DNA of 64,000 nucleotides from Schistocephalus solidus (Eukaryota; Platyhelminthes; Cestoda; Diphyllobothriidea; Diphyllobothriidae), in contig WEDG01001066.1 in assembly GCA_017591395.1 (NCBI GenBank), positions 1 through 64,000 of the forward strand. The letters are read 5' to 3'. Position numbers and translations under genes: made by a program. Numbering within the stretch: position 1 is the first letter of the stretch; every line of letters starts with the position of its first letter. Below, piece by piece: positions 44,257 through 58,300 of the stretch. The notes below the pieces were generated by a model. That model was given only the letters and a program-made list of their open reading frames with translations, ran no database searches and was not told the DNA's origin.

Positions 44257-46191
44257 ATGTCAGCACCTTTTTCGAACACTAGATTGCGGGTTCCTCCTGG
44301 TTTCCAAAACATATTGGAATGCTTCGCCCGCGAAGTTTTACGACTTCAGCCGATGGATATTTATAAATTTGGCATGGACTACTTTGATTTGCTTTTGAGG
44401 AAAAGGAGAGGTATATTTAGATGTTTGTCGAAAGATTAATGCTTTGCAAACAGAGACGGGCGAAATGGACGTGGCAAAATTAGGAGCAGCATTTGAGGAT
44501 CGCTATTACAATAGTCGGTCATTTATGGTAAGAAATCTGGCAGTTTCTTCCTTTTTAGAATTTCCCAGTAACATTTATGATCAAGGGGTTTGGGACAAAT
44601 ATAACTGGTCGACTTTTAAACAGATGTTGTTTATTTTCTACATGCGTGGGATACGCAAATAAATAATTGACAAAAAACTTTCTAGAAGACTGAGGAAAAC
44701 TGTTACAAGGGCAGGAATGTGTCGATGTACATCGACGTCTCTTTCCATGTCTGTTAGGTTTGACATGGCATTTTTAAATTGCAGTTTTTAAATACCTAAA
44801 AAGGTAGCAGGTTGCAAATCATTTGAAAAATTTTTAATTCGGAGGAGAAGACGATGATGAATCTTTAAAACCACGAAAAAAGTGCCCTTTTTAACGGAAC
44901 ACAAGCAAATATCTCTCGCAATGTCTCCTTTTGACGCTTGTAATCTCTTGAAATAATCTTCTAGAGCATCCATTGAGCAAAAACTTCAAAAGAGTAATCT
45001 TTTGGCCCGAGTTCGCTAGTTAACACGCATTAAGCGTTGCTTTTCGATAGAGCAGATTAATTTTGAGCAGTGTCTCGAGTGCCATCGACATATTTTCGAT
45101 CACAACGAGCTTCTGGTAATCCGGCGAAAGTGTTGGCAAGAGAATTCCAAGCAAAAATGTACAAGGCTACAAGGCAATTTCTTAAAAGAGAGCACATGCA
45201 GGAAAAATATGCAAAAACCGTTTCCTCTCTATCAAGTCAGAAACTATCGGTTGATGTTGATGAGCAGTCCATGGGATCATACGCTCGGTTAAATTCCGGG
45301 TATTCTTATCAATTTCCTTTTTCTTCTGTCTTACTTGATCACATTATTTAGTATTTTGGTCTGCTCTGAGGATGTATAATATTGTACTGAAAACATATGC
45401 ACGCTTGGACATAAATGACCTACTAATCCAGGTTTTGATGCTTCGCCTTAGTTAACCTATTCGCATTGCTGTTTTTTGTCAGGATTTCATGCAACTACAT
45501 CATGTGCAGTGCGCATCGTAACATTAAACGCTAAGAGCCTAAAATTCTTCTCGACGTCCAAAATGTATGCTTTACTACTTGTCAATTGTAGAATACATGC
45601 ATGTTTTATGCTGACTCCTCATCATGCATAAAAGTGTAGCTTTTTATTAACTGGCAAATTGAAGCACTAATCAGTGTCAGCACTGATATATTTTAAGACC
45701 TTAGCTAGTATAACCTATGCTGTGCTGCCATTCTCTTCAGACAGAACAAAAATAATACATGCTCACTAGTACTGTACTGCTGTTTGCTTGTCCTGAATTA
45801 AATTGAATCGGAACTCCTCGCCAGAGATGGACCTCCTGAGACCCTTTTCTGTTTCAATAACCTGCCTTTTACTTTCAATTTCAGTGGGGTGTTCGATCAG
45901 GATGCATGGTAGGACAAAAACGGTTGCTAATTATTACTTCTAGCGGAAATGACCATAATAGCTAGTATTTACCCATGCTTAAATATGGTGCCGCTTACTC
46001 TAATGGTTTAGGAAATTTCAGTCCAGTTCAGTTTGATTAATGAAAAGGTAGGCAAACATCTTTCAAATCCCTATTGGCAACGATAATATGGCAAATGAAT
46101 GTTGGACAGAGGGTTGGATCCACGTCACTCCACAGGGCAGTTAACGAAACAATTAGAAAATAATATTACTGACAAATTGGTAGTAGTAATT

Positions 46192-46241
<50 letters not shown>

Positions 46242-46242
46242 C

Positions 46243-46296
<54 letters not shown>

Positions 46297-46330
46297 GTAG
46301 CAGTAGTAGTAGTAATTGTAGTGGTAGAAT

Positions 46331-46395
<65 letters not shown>

Positions 46396-49300
46396 TGGGT
46401 GGTGGGTGGGCGTGGTGGTACCTACGGCTGCACTGATCAAACTGATGTTTCTAAGGACACCCTTAAGAGGAAGATTGACCATTGCATTCTTGGGCTCTTA
46501 AGATGCACCAAGATTAATTCTACTCCACAAAAGTAAACCCCTGCATCTTGTTTTTCGATACCTTTTGATGGAACAATACGGGCACTACAAGCAGTTTCAA
46601 AGGATTCATGCAAATTTGGTCATTTTCAATCAACAACCAAACCTATTTCTTTTGTGTTTTAGATGTCCACACCGAAGCCGGGCACTATGATTAGGGAAAT
46701 TGATCACAATGCTCCATTTGACGGGCTCCTTTAATGAAGTTCCGAATTACCACTGGCCTCAGTGGCCTGCAGATGCATTGTAGCTGGTGTGCAAATATTC
46801 TCTCGATTCTCCCAGAGCTAGATTTCGAATGATCAATTAACCAGTGCGATGCTCTGGTATTCTTTCTCAGAAACTTAGGGTCATCCAATTAAATAAACCA
46901 CTTATCACGCAAACGGATGTTTGCCCATTACTGATAGAGGAGGAACGAGTTTTCACCCTCTCAGGCTGGTTGACTGCTGTCTTGTTGGCGCTACATTTTT
47001 ACACTGATTTGACAGCCCGAAAAAATACAGGCCAGCAACAATGCACTCTTGGGCTTTCTTTCAGATGTCTTCTAAGAAGCCCACTGACATGGATAGTGAT
47101 GAGGCCGTGACCATCATTCAGTCCACTTACCGACGCCATCTGCAGTCAGACACCATCAAGAAGTTGACCGAGAACGAGGCGGCAACCGTCATCCAGGCTG
47201 CCTATAGGTCATACGTGACGCGAGCCAGCTTGTCGTCCCACCCTCAGTAAGCGCTCATCGTGTGTGCGTCCGCTGCTCCTCGCCCGCTTTTGTCAAGGCA
47301 CAATGCACCGCTTCTTCTTACACGTGTTTAAATTGAAGGCACACAGACACACACTGCTGCCTGCACATATTTAATTAACTTAAAATCAAGATAAAGCGAG
47401 TTGGAGGAGAGCAACGAAATTCAGATTGTACTAACCATTACGAAAATTCAGTTTGGTCTAGGACATCTTACGAGAACAAAACTCAAATACTGCTCCCTGT
47501 TTATGTGTGTGGGCATGCTCGTGGGCTGTCTTTTGTTAGCCCCCTAAACGGGCCACGTGGAAGATGCGCTGGATAAACACGTGAGTCAGATCAGCGTACA
47601 GAAGGCCATACTCGGCATGTGCTGTCGAAAATTGGGGCTTGATGGCACGCCTAGGAGCAGGCTCGCACTACACTAGTCGCTTTTGCTGTTTATGACAATT
47701 TCACTCCGTGGGATCTGACTCAGGCGTGCAGAAACGGTCAGGGGAGTGTCCGGCCACACCAGCTACCAGCATCCGACCCCACGTCCGGTCTTTTTAACTC
47801 GGTCTTGAGGCATGGCTCAAACGGGTGAGGGAACAGAGAGTGCAGTAGCTGCAGCCCATGTCTACTACCACTTAAAACTAGTCTACGCGCAAGTCACCGT
47901 CCTAGCATTACCGTGCTATAGAGTAGACGGTTGACATCGTCGAAATTGACGGTCAAACTGTCACGCTGTCGTGGGTCATTTGGATCCCGCTAAGTACCGT
48001 TCTTGCATCCGATCCGGTGTGGAGTTCAGCTGTACCAGAATAGTCCGCGTTAATTGGTAACCTATTCGAATTGACCTTACATCTGCGCCATTTTGGGAGG
48101 TAAGAAAGTGGGAGGCCGATGTTGCGCACTATTCTATACAACCCGTACCTCAACACCATTTTAAGTATGGAAGAACAATACAGGAGGATCACCGGAACCA
48201 TTTACTTATTCTTCTGAGTATTCTTAATCGTACAGGGGGTCAATCAACAAAGGCAAAAAAGAATGAGCAGCATTAATTTTGGGTATGAACCAATCAAACG
48301 TCAGTGACGCGGGTCTGGGGGTGACAAACAGGCCTTTCAATGTCGGCACCAGATTGGTAAATCAACTGACTGTGTTCAAAGCTGAGGATGGTAGAACTAA
48401 ATATCCCGTCTGCATAAGTCACTGACTTGTATGTCCGCAAAAATAAGGAGAGGATACCTAGCGGCTCACCTAAAGAAGACAAAATAAATTGTTTTATGAA
48501 AAAAGTCGGTTTATTGATCAAAATAACAACTAATAAGAGCTTTTTGGATTCCAGTAGTGTCCCTCCTTCCACAATTGCCATTAAATGATTCAGATAAAAG
48601 ACTGAAGCATTTGGTTAAACTCGTAAAGAAAAGGTTCGCACAATGGCTGCAAAATCCTTCCAACCATCTTGGCATGGCTTCACTCCTATCTCTTGTAGTA
48701 AGTAAGCGTGCCATCTATTATTAATGTCGTCCATGTTATGATTTATAACGTTTACTATGATTACAATTTGAAAAAAGAGAGTAGACTTCGCACTTTAAGA
48801 CTATCAACGTGGTAGGCTAAAATTTGCTGCTTGGCTCGCAGCTATTTGTATATAACCTTTGCTAAACGGAGGATCATCTTGTGGAAAATTTCAAATGTTC
48901 GTTTTCCCATAAAGGTTATTCTCTCTTTTTTTGTAAGCTAGCATGCATAATGCCATTTTTTAATCATGAAAAATTGGCCAGAACCATTAGGAAACTTCTC
49001 AAGCACACACGCTTTGTCCTAATTGTCGACTTTACCGAGAAAAACTGTCTTAAACCCTGTGGATGAGCGCATATGATCGCATCACATCTGATTGGGAATA
49101 TATAAAGAGAAAAATATATTTTTAACCTCATGTTTGGCGATATACTTTGAACCTAAAAACTAGCTTTTTGTGCGTAAGCTGAAAGTCTCTCGCGTAAAGC
49201 GATATGGTTTCCGCTTGCCATAGCCTTTACTCAGTGGGTTCTAGAACGCTCGGCCACATGGCACGCTTAAAAGGCAATTCTAGAAATCTGTTTCACGGTG

Positions 49301-52300
49301 TTTGTGGGGACATTGGGTATGATGCCTCATATCTGCAAAAGGTAAACCAGTATGCATTAAATTTTACGATATAATTTTAAGAGAACATTTCCGAACGTAT
49401 TTCCTGTTTCGTTATTGCTGATATTTTTTATAAGCTGACTACCTTTTTGCGAGTTTGAACTATTCGTTTTATTTCAATAGGACATGCATAAGCCAAACTG
49501 CGTTTAAATGTTAAATTTGCTGTTTGCCGGATATTTTGCCTGCACCTTTTTTTCTGTTAGAAATACATTTTTGAAGAGTAGGAGAATATGAAGTCCTTCC
49601 ACCCGATTCAAAGTACTGGGAAGGTTCTGCGTTTTACGAAGTCATTTAATGATAATATGCACCCAGCTATGCAGCTATGCAGCAAAATTTATCACCCATG
49701 CTATTTTTACTGATCCACTTATTCAACTTCCATGGTTAGGACGTTTTAATTTTATATTTTGACGATGCAATGTAATGTAATGTAATGTAATTTAATGTAA
49801 TATTAACTTGTTGACTACAAGGTGTCCATATATCCTCGCAGACCAACCAAATAAAAATGGTTTGAATGGTCTGTGGCAGATGCAGATAGCACTAATGAAA
49901 ACGGAAATGGAAATGCCGTTTATTATTAAGTAAGGTGTTTTTGGTTGAAACCAAATGACAGAAAATTTCCTTCACACATTTTAACCATGTAAATGCGCCG
50001 TGCTACGGACAAAAAGGTTTCAAAATTCACACAGAAACACACATAACTTTCACTTTAAAGAATTAAATTGGCGGGGTATAGCAAGTCTAAAAAACGAAAA
50101 TGAGGGGGAATGTATGTGAATGATAGCGAAGTTAATTTTATCAATTGATAGTATGTTTTCCAATTTCCTCAGATGAAACATTTACTTAAAACCACATAAA
50201 TAACGTAGAATGCTTATAAAAACACTAGAGCCCTCGTAGCTTTGTTTTCGGTTACTGCATTTCTTAGGCTGCCAGCCTGATACAAAATGCTATTTCTAGA
50301 CAGTTTCATGAACGAGAAACTGCTTAAGGTATCTTGCAGTAATTTCACATTTGTTTGCATCTGAGAGGCGAAAACAACAATTTATGACCATAGTTATTTA
50401 TTTTCAAGTTCAATTTGATGCAATTTAAGAAACTAGATGGAACAGATGCGGTCTTTGGTGGTAACCTTTTACAAAAGACCAGGAGCATTTTTCTGCTGAG
50501 AAAGCCAGAGTATAGAGAAGTTGATAGACGATAGAAATGCAAAAGTCTTTTCATTTCTACGGCTCACCTCGGGAGAAAACTCGATGTGAATAAGTTTTAT
50601 TCGGCTTTCGAGCCTTCTGAAGGCATATTGTAAAACGTTTTGTCATGTCCTGAATGCACCCTAAACCCGTCGGGCAACCTGCTCACAGTGGGTGTAATGC
50701 ATCTATCCGTTTTGCTCAAATATTCACCGATAGATTAAGGCAACTGAAGCAGACTTCCTTATTAGCCAATCTTTCAAGGCCAAATAGGAATCTATCCAGC
50801 CACCAAAACATGAAAATAAGCCAGTACATGGATTCTGGTCAGTTGTTCTTTTGCCTCTTAATTTGTGAATCTTTCTCGGTTTTGCACAACTTAAAAATAT
50901 CGCATAACCACGGTTAAAAATACAACAAATACATTTCAACAGCAAAAGATGCAAGGAAGAAGAACTGGTTTGAGTTTGAGTCCTCAGCCTCATATCCTCA
51001 ACAGTGAAACCTAAATGACCACGAACACGTCAAAATGTGTATGCTTTTAATTCGTTACACCGCTTATTATTCCACCCTTTACTTGACAACTTGGTCAGCT
51101 AGCCGTCTATCTATCTGATAATTATACTTCAGAGGAATTGAAATGCGAATGGCCTATAGCAAAATCTCATACTGATTTAAGCGCTTCAAGAACTATTGAG
51201 GACAGAATTTAAAGTATCCCTGTCACCTTCTTGATCTTAGAGCCTACAAAAATATTATTGAAGATTTATTTGCACACTTTTGAATTTTTGATTAATTGGC
51301 ATGCGCCTTCGTTTATTAATCTTTCCAGTTTATGGAAATGGAACCTACAGTAGCTGACTGTTCTCAAGGAACGTTGACCAGATTTCTGCAAAGCTTTATA
51401 GATTGGATTGGATAACTTTGGTGGGCTTTTGAAATGTGGATATCATGCAGCATAATCCCAAAATATTTCAGTCACAAAATATGCCAACCTTTTAATGAGC
51501 TTCTTTCTTGTCCACTGCAAATATATCCCTCGGTAAAAAGGACCACACACATAGTATTATGGTAGAAGAGGTTACCAACCATGCGCATCCCGTTGTGACT
51601 TGGTGCAAAACTAGAACCATCGTAGTCAGTTGCAAAGCAACTAGGGGTATACACAGCCAAGCAAACCGAAATGGCGATCTCCGACTGGTTAGAAATCATT
51701 AGTGACCAGCTCTATCTAACCCCATGTGTGGAACACCTGAGATTAGAACCAGGTATCTTTGACCATTTAGTTCAAGGTTCTACCATTGAGCAACTTACGC
51801 GTTGTGCTATCGGATTTGATTTGGAATATTAAGTTAGATGGGCGTTCACCGATCATGCTAAGAACCCTGCTCATTTAACTTTAATTTGGGCTCAAATCAA
51901 AACAGATGCAGGTGGCCCCATTGCAAATATTCTTGGATAGGTCAATACTGTTTTATCTGCTTATACGATTAGTCACTCTACAGTTTCTGATCTGATGCGA
52001 GCCATAAGACCACGACTCAGGGAGTTCGTGATTCAAGACTATCGAATTTTTCTAATAGATCATCTTGGTGAATCTAGAAGTGTGAATGGCTCCATTTAAA
52101 TGAAGAGTGACCTATGAATTAGCGTCACTATGTCCAGCCTAACGTTGCATGTTCTTTCATCCGCGTCTAAAATAAATTCAAACTGTTCCAATGCAGTTGT
52201 TTTGCAAGCTTAAAAGCCCAATTCCTTAACGATTCCTGATGTTTATTTTCGCGAAAGTTGGTCATCTAGCCCTATAACTGGTCGCTAGTCTGTGTGCACC

Positions 52301-55300
52301 ACGGAATCCAAGTGAAGGTAAAACAGGCTGGCGTCTTCAAAAGCATTCCTGCTTTACTGGATCTCTCACCAAAATTCAAATCTTTTATTTTGTCTTCGAA
52401 TACTGTAGTTAACGAAGTTGCGTGGGAAGCAGTTAACTTTGCGGACTCCTTAAATATTGGTAAAATTTTGCAGCCATTCCCACCTGTGAGGAATTAAGCT
52501 GCTCAATTGATCTTATCATTAAACGTGGAGTGATGGTGCTATTATGTTTGAAAATTGACTATGAGCTGGAGACCATGGGCTCAAGGAGCTTAATGATCAA
52601 GTTTTTATCACTTTTTGTGAGAAACTATCTTCAAACCGTTGTGAGATGCTACCACAGTTAGAAGCAATTTTGATTGCAGAGGATTTACCAAGAGCGAACG
52701 AAATGCTGCGAGTTTACAGGCGAGAAAGGTATAAAAGGACTTCATCAGAGCTACAGAACGAGGCCGTAAACGGAGAACACTACAAGCGCAGTCGTGGAAA
52801 GCTCGTTTCCAATGATTCTTTGTTTCACCACATATGAAAATGATCAACTGTCCAACAGCCTGTTCTTGAACGAGCTGACGGCGGAACAACCACCGGTGAT
52901 ACGGGATGGAGCTTCATGCAACACAACTTAATCTGCACATGTCAGCATGCTCACGACAGCGAACTTAGATTTCACTTATCTGGAAGTAACAGATGAGTTC
53001 AAAAACCTTAATTGACACCAAATTATCTACCTCGCTATGGCTCATAGACCGGGCAAAGTACACACAAGCGTCCAACTCGATGAATTAAGGGCGGTCCAAA
53101 CCAATAAAGGTATCGTTATTATATAGACAGGCAAGAGGTTTTACAATGCTTTCTTTGAAAAGATAAACAACCTTCAAAAAGATCAAGTGTTTACTGAAAA
53201 ATCGTCAGTTCTATGTACCACATGAAAGCAAACTCGTGAAAATCGCAAATACAAAGTTAATGCAACCTTTTTGGAGAACACAAATACATTATCACCATTT
53301 GACCGATGCAAAGAAAGAGTGCAAAACGGACTTGTTCCTCTGCTGTTTTTAAAATGTTAACAAGTACCATGCTCTCATGCAGCCCTTGATATTGCTCAAA
53401 GATCTTCAACTCTAAGAAGTTTCAAGGTGGTAGTTACCGTGTCCGAAGATTCCACCTGTTGATTCCAACCTCAAGGTCCGTTAAACAGCACAATCCTAAG
53501 TGAAACTTAAATGGAAGAGTTTTTTACCAAATAAGTTTGGCAGTGGAGGAAATCAAATTACTTCTGCAAAATAAATATGATGAAACAGGAAATGTTTTTG
53601 GGTGTGCGATTGTCCTCCAACACATTAAGTTTAATTGACATACATACTTCATTGTTGATGAGCAAACAAAAGTGTACACCACTGAATTCTCCAATTTCCA
53701 GTCCCACAGTAACAAAATAGCCCAAACTGATGTACGTGTAACAAAGTATCCATGTGAACGAAGAGTAGTAAAAATTCGTCGCTCAAATTTAAATGTGAGA
53801 CATTAAATATAACATAAGTACCTACTCCAGACAGCAAAGATCAGATGACCATCAAACGCAGTCGTGTACATGCATTATATTGGCGCGTTCTAAAGCACTA
53901 CTGTGAACCAAAATACAAGCTCACAGAGTTTAAGTTTATTTGAAAGATGTTCAGAGTTAATAAACTCCATTTATCTCTGTCGACAGGAGGATGCAAAGGC
54001 CAGATAAGAGCCTGAACTGCATGGGTACCAAATGTTTCGAACGTTTTTGTATGCATATCAACTATTTTCAGAGGACTGAAGGGTTACTCTGTGCGCGGAT
54101 GGCTTAAAACGTATCTGTAGAGAGGTGGAATGACATCAACCCTCAACTATCTGATCGCTCTACCGGACCCATCCATATCCTTGCGCTATGTGTCAACCGC
54201 GTGACACACAAGCTACTTGAATCATGTCTCCGCAGCAGAGTGTTCTTCTCTTCGTCCTATTCAGTGCTACAACGTTGAGTAAAGAAATCAGTTATGAGGG
54301 AAGCGCGTGGATGAACACTGATTCTGAGGATGGTACTGATGACCTAAATCATAGAGTAGATTAGTAGCACCGCTATAAAATTGCTGCAATTGAAAACTTG
54401 ACTGCTGTCGATCTAGCTATCATGGCAGGCTGATTTGATTCAGTAACACCAGTCTTTGGAAGTAGAGATAAAAAAATTAGTTTTTATCTTTTCGCAAACT
54501 ACATGCGGTTGTTGGTTTTTAAATTCATGCAATTATGAATACCCTAGACATAAGAAAATCCCTAACCAGTCTTATGAAACGTTAAAAGTAAGGCTGAAAT
54601 GCATTTTCGATAAGGAATGACAATTTATTTTAGTTGTTATTGTTACCCAACGTGCATCGTAATCCTGAGGTATTTTTTGCACTCAAGGGGGTTGATATTT
54701 AAATGGACTTCTTATTGACGGTTTGCGAAACAAGCACTTATGGAAACAATGGCTATGTAAGTAATGGGCAATTTCGCGATTGATTATTGATTATGTTTTT
54801 AAATTGTTATATGAATAGAGGTTTAAGCAAGTGAGGCCCCGGAGATTAGGTGACTAAATCGTTGGCTGCACTACAGCCTTCCACTTGCTGTCCTGCTTTC
54901 AAATTCTACTGAAGCCACCCATGTCTCCAGAGTTGGACCAAATGAATCACATAAATCTGCCAAAGCCTCGATTACTTAACTGCGTCTGGTAGTCTAGTGG
55001 ATTCTAGATTGAGTTCGTAGGAAATCCTGCTAGGTGGGTGAGCTTATTGTATCATAATTTGTTGATTGCATAAGTTTTAGCAGGTTTAGCGGATAAATGA
55101 CCCAAATGGGATTAAACTCAAGGCCCCCGATAGGACCTTGTCGCTCAGGTGGTTGGAGCGTTGGATTAGTGAAGCTTTGCTCTTACTTTTGTGGGCTTGA
55201 ATAGCGCAGAGGCCGTCAAGTTTCTACAATTTTGTCAACTTAAACTTGAATATTTATATTGTAAGAAGCATACATACCACTTATTTAGTAACTGTGCGCC

Positions 55301-58300
55301 TTTTCCAATTTTATGCCCATAAAAAGATATATTTCGGTTTAAAACGTCACCTAGTGCCCAAGACTTGCCGATATTCGTATATTTAGTGTTTTAAGATTAT
55401 ATACTGAATGCTTTCCATGTAAGAAAAGAGGAATCTTCTTCTTTTCACTATGATAGCCTACTGAGATTATACAATGTTACAAAAGGTATTGATTCTGTTT
55501 TTATCATCATAAATAAAGTGCATTAAGCAACGGTCAGATTCAGCGCTACCTGCTCTACTACTACACGGTTTTAAAATCTTTTAGAATAAAAAACTTTTAA
55601 AAATCAAAAACTATCTATTCTGCAAGCAATAAATGTGAAGTAGACGCAACATTGTACTAAATAAATTCAAGGAAAAATATTTTATAAATGTTTTTGAAAA
55701 TATATTTCAATTTATAAAACCATTGAAAATAATTATAAAATATTTACACTTCATTCTAGCCATTTTTACCAAGAACACGTTTTGCGCAGGCATCCAAATG
55801 ACGACTACCTCGTCTGTCTCTAACATCTTAGGATTATGCACGTACCGAATTTGCAAATCCGTTGAGCAATGGCAATTACGTTTACTCTGAAAATGCAGTG
55901 GGTCAAACTAGACCTTTTTGCCTTAGTTAACGGAATAAATAAAATATTGCGCGTGTCTTTATGCCATGAGACAAAATTATAGGACTTTGGCGATTTTCCA
56001 GCTAAGAGCATGCTTGATTGACACAGAACAAGCGGGTAAATTAAAATATTTTATTTCAGTGTCTTCTTGCTAAAACGTGGTATTTAGTTGGGAAATAAGT
56101 CGTCTTGAAGAAACGTGCTTGTGAAGCTCAAAGTGGAACGGTTTAGGCGATGCCTTCGAATTAAGAATAGGTTTCTTTTAAATATAAATTTTTGGGACTT
56201 TAATGTAAATGTTAAAATGTTAATGTAAAAACATTGCCCATGCGTTCTCAAAGATAACGCATGGGCAATCTGCACAACAGGCAGGTTTATATAAGCGCAT
56301 TTGACACCTTTTTCCACGCAGGACCTTTAATGGCGGACCTGCCTCTAATTCATTCAAAACCCTTCTTTTAATAACCAGGCATTCAGTCAATGTGCACAAT
56401 AAAAACCCAAATTTACTCAAAAATATACAAATAACCCAAATGGCTGGAATAATGGATTGTTCCCTTAAAGGTTTGCAAGAAAGTCTTTTGTCTACCAACA
56501 GGATGCGTGTACGAAAAATTCATTTGAATAATTTTGACATCTTTTATAAGCTTACTGTTTTAATGGTTTTACTTTTTGCCCATAATAGTTTTAAGTTTTA
56601 GGTTAAATAGATTTAAAAACTGCATCACTTCTAAATTTCTGAAAAACTTTGACTGTTGCGTCCATTTACGTATCAATCATATCCTTTTTATATGCATTCA
56701 ATAAGCAGGCGCTCTGCCAAAAATAATTTTCCACGTACATGATTTGTGCTCTTGAAGTTTTAATATTCGGAGCTTCATAAGGTTAGACATATTATGTGTG
56801 TCTACCTTTCAGTTTCATTCGATAAACCTCGCAACATAAAAGTTTGGAGAATGGATACTTTAAACCGTGGCCTTGCGCATGTTTCTAGAGACTTACTAAA
56901 ATTATCGTCTTTCGTCTGCCTCTGTACATATGGTGATGTTTTAATGTAAGCCCTAATAACCCTACCATTTGGTTCATGTATGAACCCAAAGAAGAAAAAA
57001 TGGTTGGGCATTTTTACGGTAACTGGACTTGTAAACTGTACAAAAATGTGGCGGTAAATTTGCAATATTTAAATTTTTGTCAATTTATCAATCTGAGATA
57101 TATAAAAATTTTGGATAACTGAAATAGAGTTTTTGGATGTAACGTTCTCTTATGCTACACAGTTTGCACAACATTTCCTTCAACCTTTTGTAAACTGAAA
57201 GGCCCAACGATGTCGTAAAAGAGCAATTTCTATGAGCAGAAAGATACGGTTCTTGATCAAGCTCAGTGAATAATAATAGTGGGTTTAAGCTGAAATTGAT
57301 AGTTTGGTCACCCCAGATTTAAAATTGTATTACAAAATTCTTTTTGCGATGGATTACGTTATTGAAATCCTTAACAAAAAATGTATTTTGGGGAAATGCG
57401 TGTTTGTTTTAAACCTGATTAATCTGAACTTATTCAAATAAATTATCGTTTGGTTGCGGAATATTTGGAAATTACCTAAGGTGATACCAGTTTAAATTGG
57501 CTTGTCCCTGTTAGCCATATTTGTTCTGACTGGTATATTTTCATAAATTAGACTCCTATGGGACAGTTTAATTTCTAAAAATGTACCACAATGTGTCTTT
57601 GATAACTGCGTTGAAACGTTTTGCATATTGTCCACATATTGCATGACGTAGCAGCTCTTGAGGTTTCATCACTTTTAATGCACATTTCAGGGATGAGGCT
57701 GACATTGAAGAAAGCGATTTAACGGTATGACAATCCATATGATCTTTCCCTGTATTTGTATTATTATATTTTTTGTCAAATTATGAACCACTTTACACTG
57801 CGTTTGATAAATTGCCGATAATATTTTGAATAAACCATTCCACTGACATGTGGAAAATTAACAGTTTTCCCTGGTGTGGTATATTGCCATCCGAAATTTG
57901 AATAGGTAGCCCAATTTTGTCTACTAAAAAGTCGGTTTATTTTGCTTGTTTTCTTTTGTATACTCCAGTTTTAAAATCGTTGTTGTTTAATCTCCTCAAA
58001 ATCTAATGGCTTAAGTGGAACAAATTATTCATCCTTAAGCTTTCTAGGCTCAGTTAAAAGGATAATTTGAATATTGGAGACGAAATCTATCGGCATCAGC
58101 GGGATAACAGGCTATATTCCACAACTGCTCACAGGCAGTAATGATTTGTACTGAACTCATAAAGCTTTATCATGACTACTTTACTAAAAGTGAGGAGATT
58201 AAAAAACATACAACTTGATGGTCATTAAATTCTTACGCTGTTGTCTGTTTGACAGAAAATGGAAGCCTCAGGATATTTGGAAAGTATCGAAAAAGTTGAC

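Larger units (their letters stand above)
47247..57690 (+). other. Intron 3 of SPA17-like gene (10.4 kb)
   Basis: GTAAGC donor, CATTTCAG acceptor, phase 2. Contents that I can name: a short (AATGT)n repeat at about 49768-49802, a SINE relic at 51560-51805, a decayed Penelope-like N-terminal part at about 52620-53350 and a tRNA-like SINE head at 55138-55225. The rest is AT-rich with no recognisable coding. Additional small exons could be hidden here. Confidence 0.6.

Noticed and set aside
46099..46536. 145-codon polyvaline ORF
   Set aside because: Produced by reading through the (GTA)n microsatellite; no real protein features.
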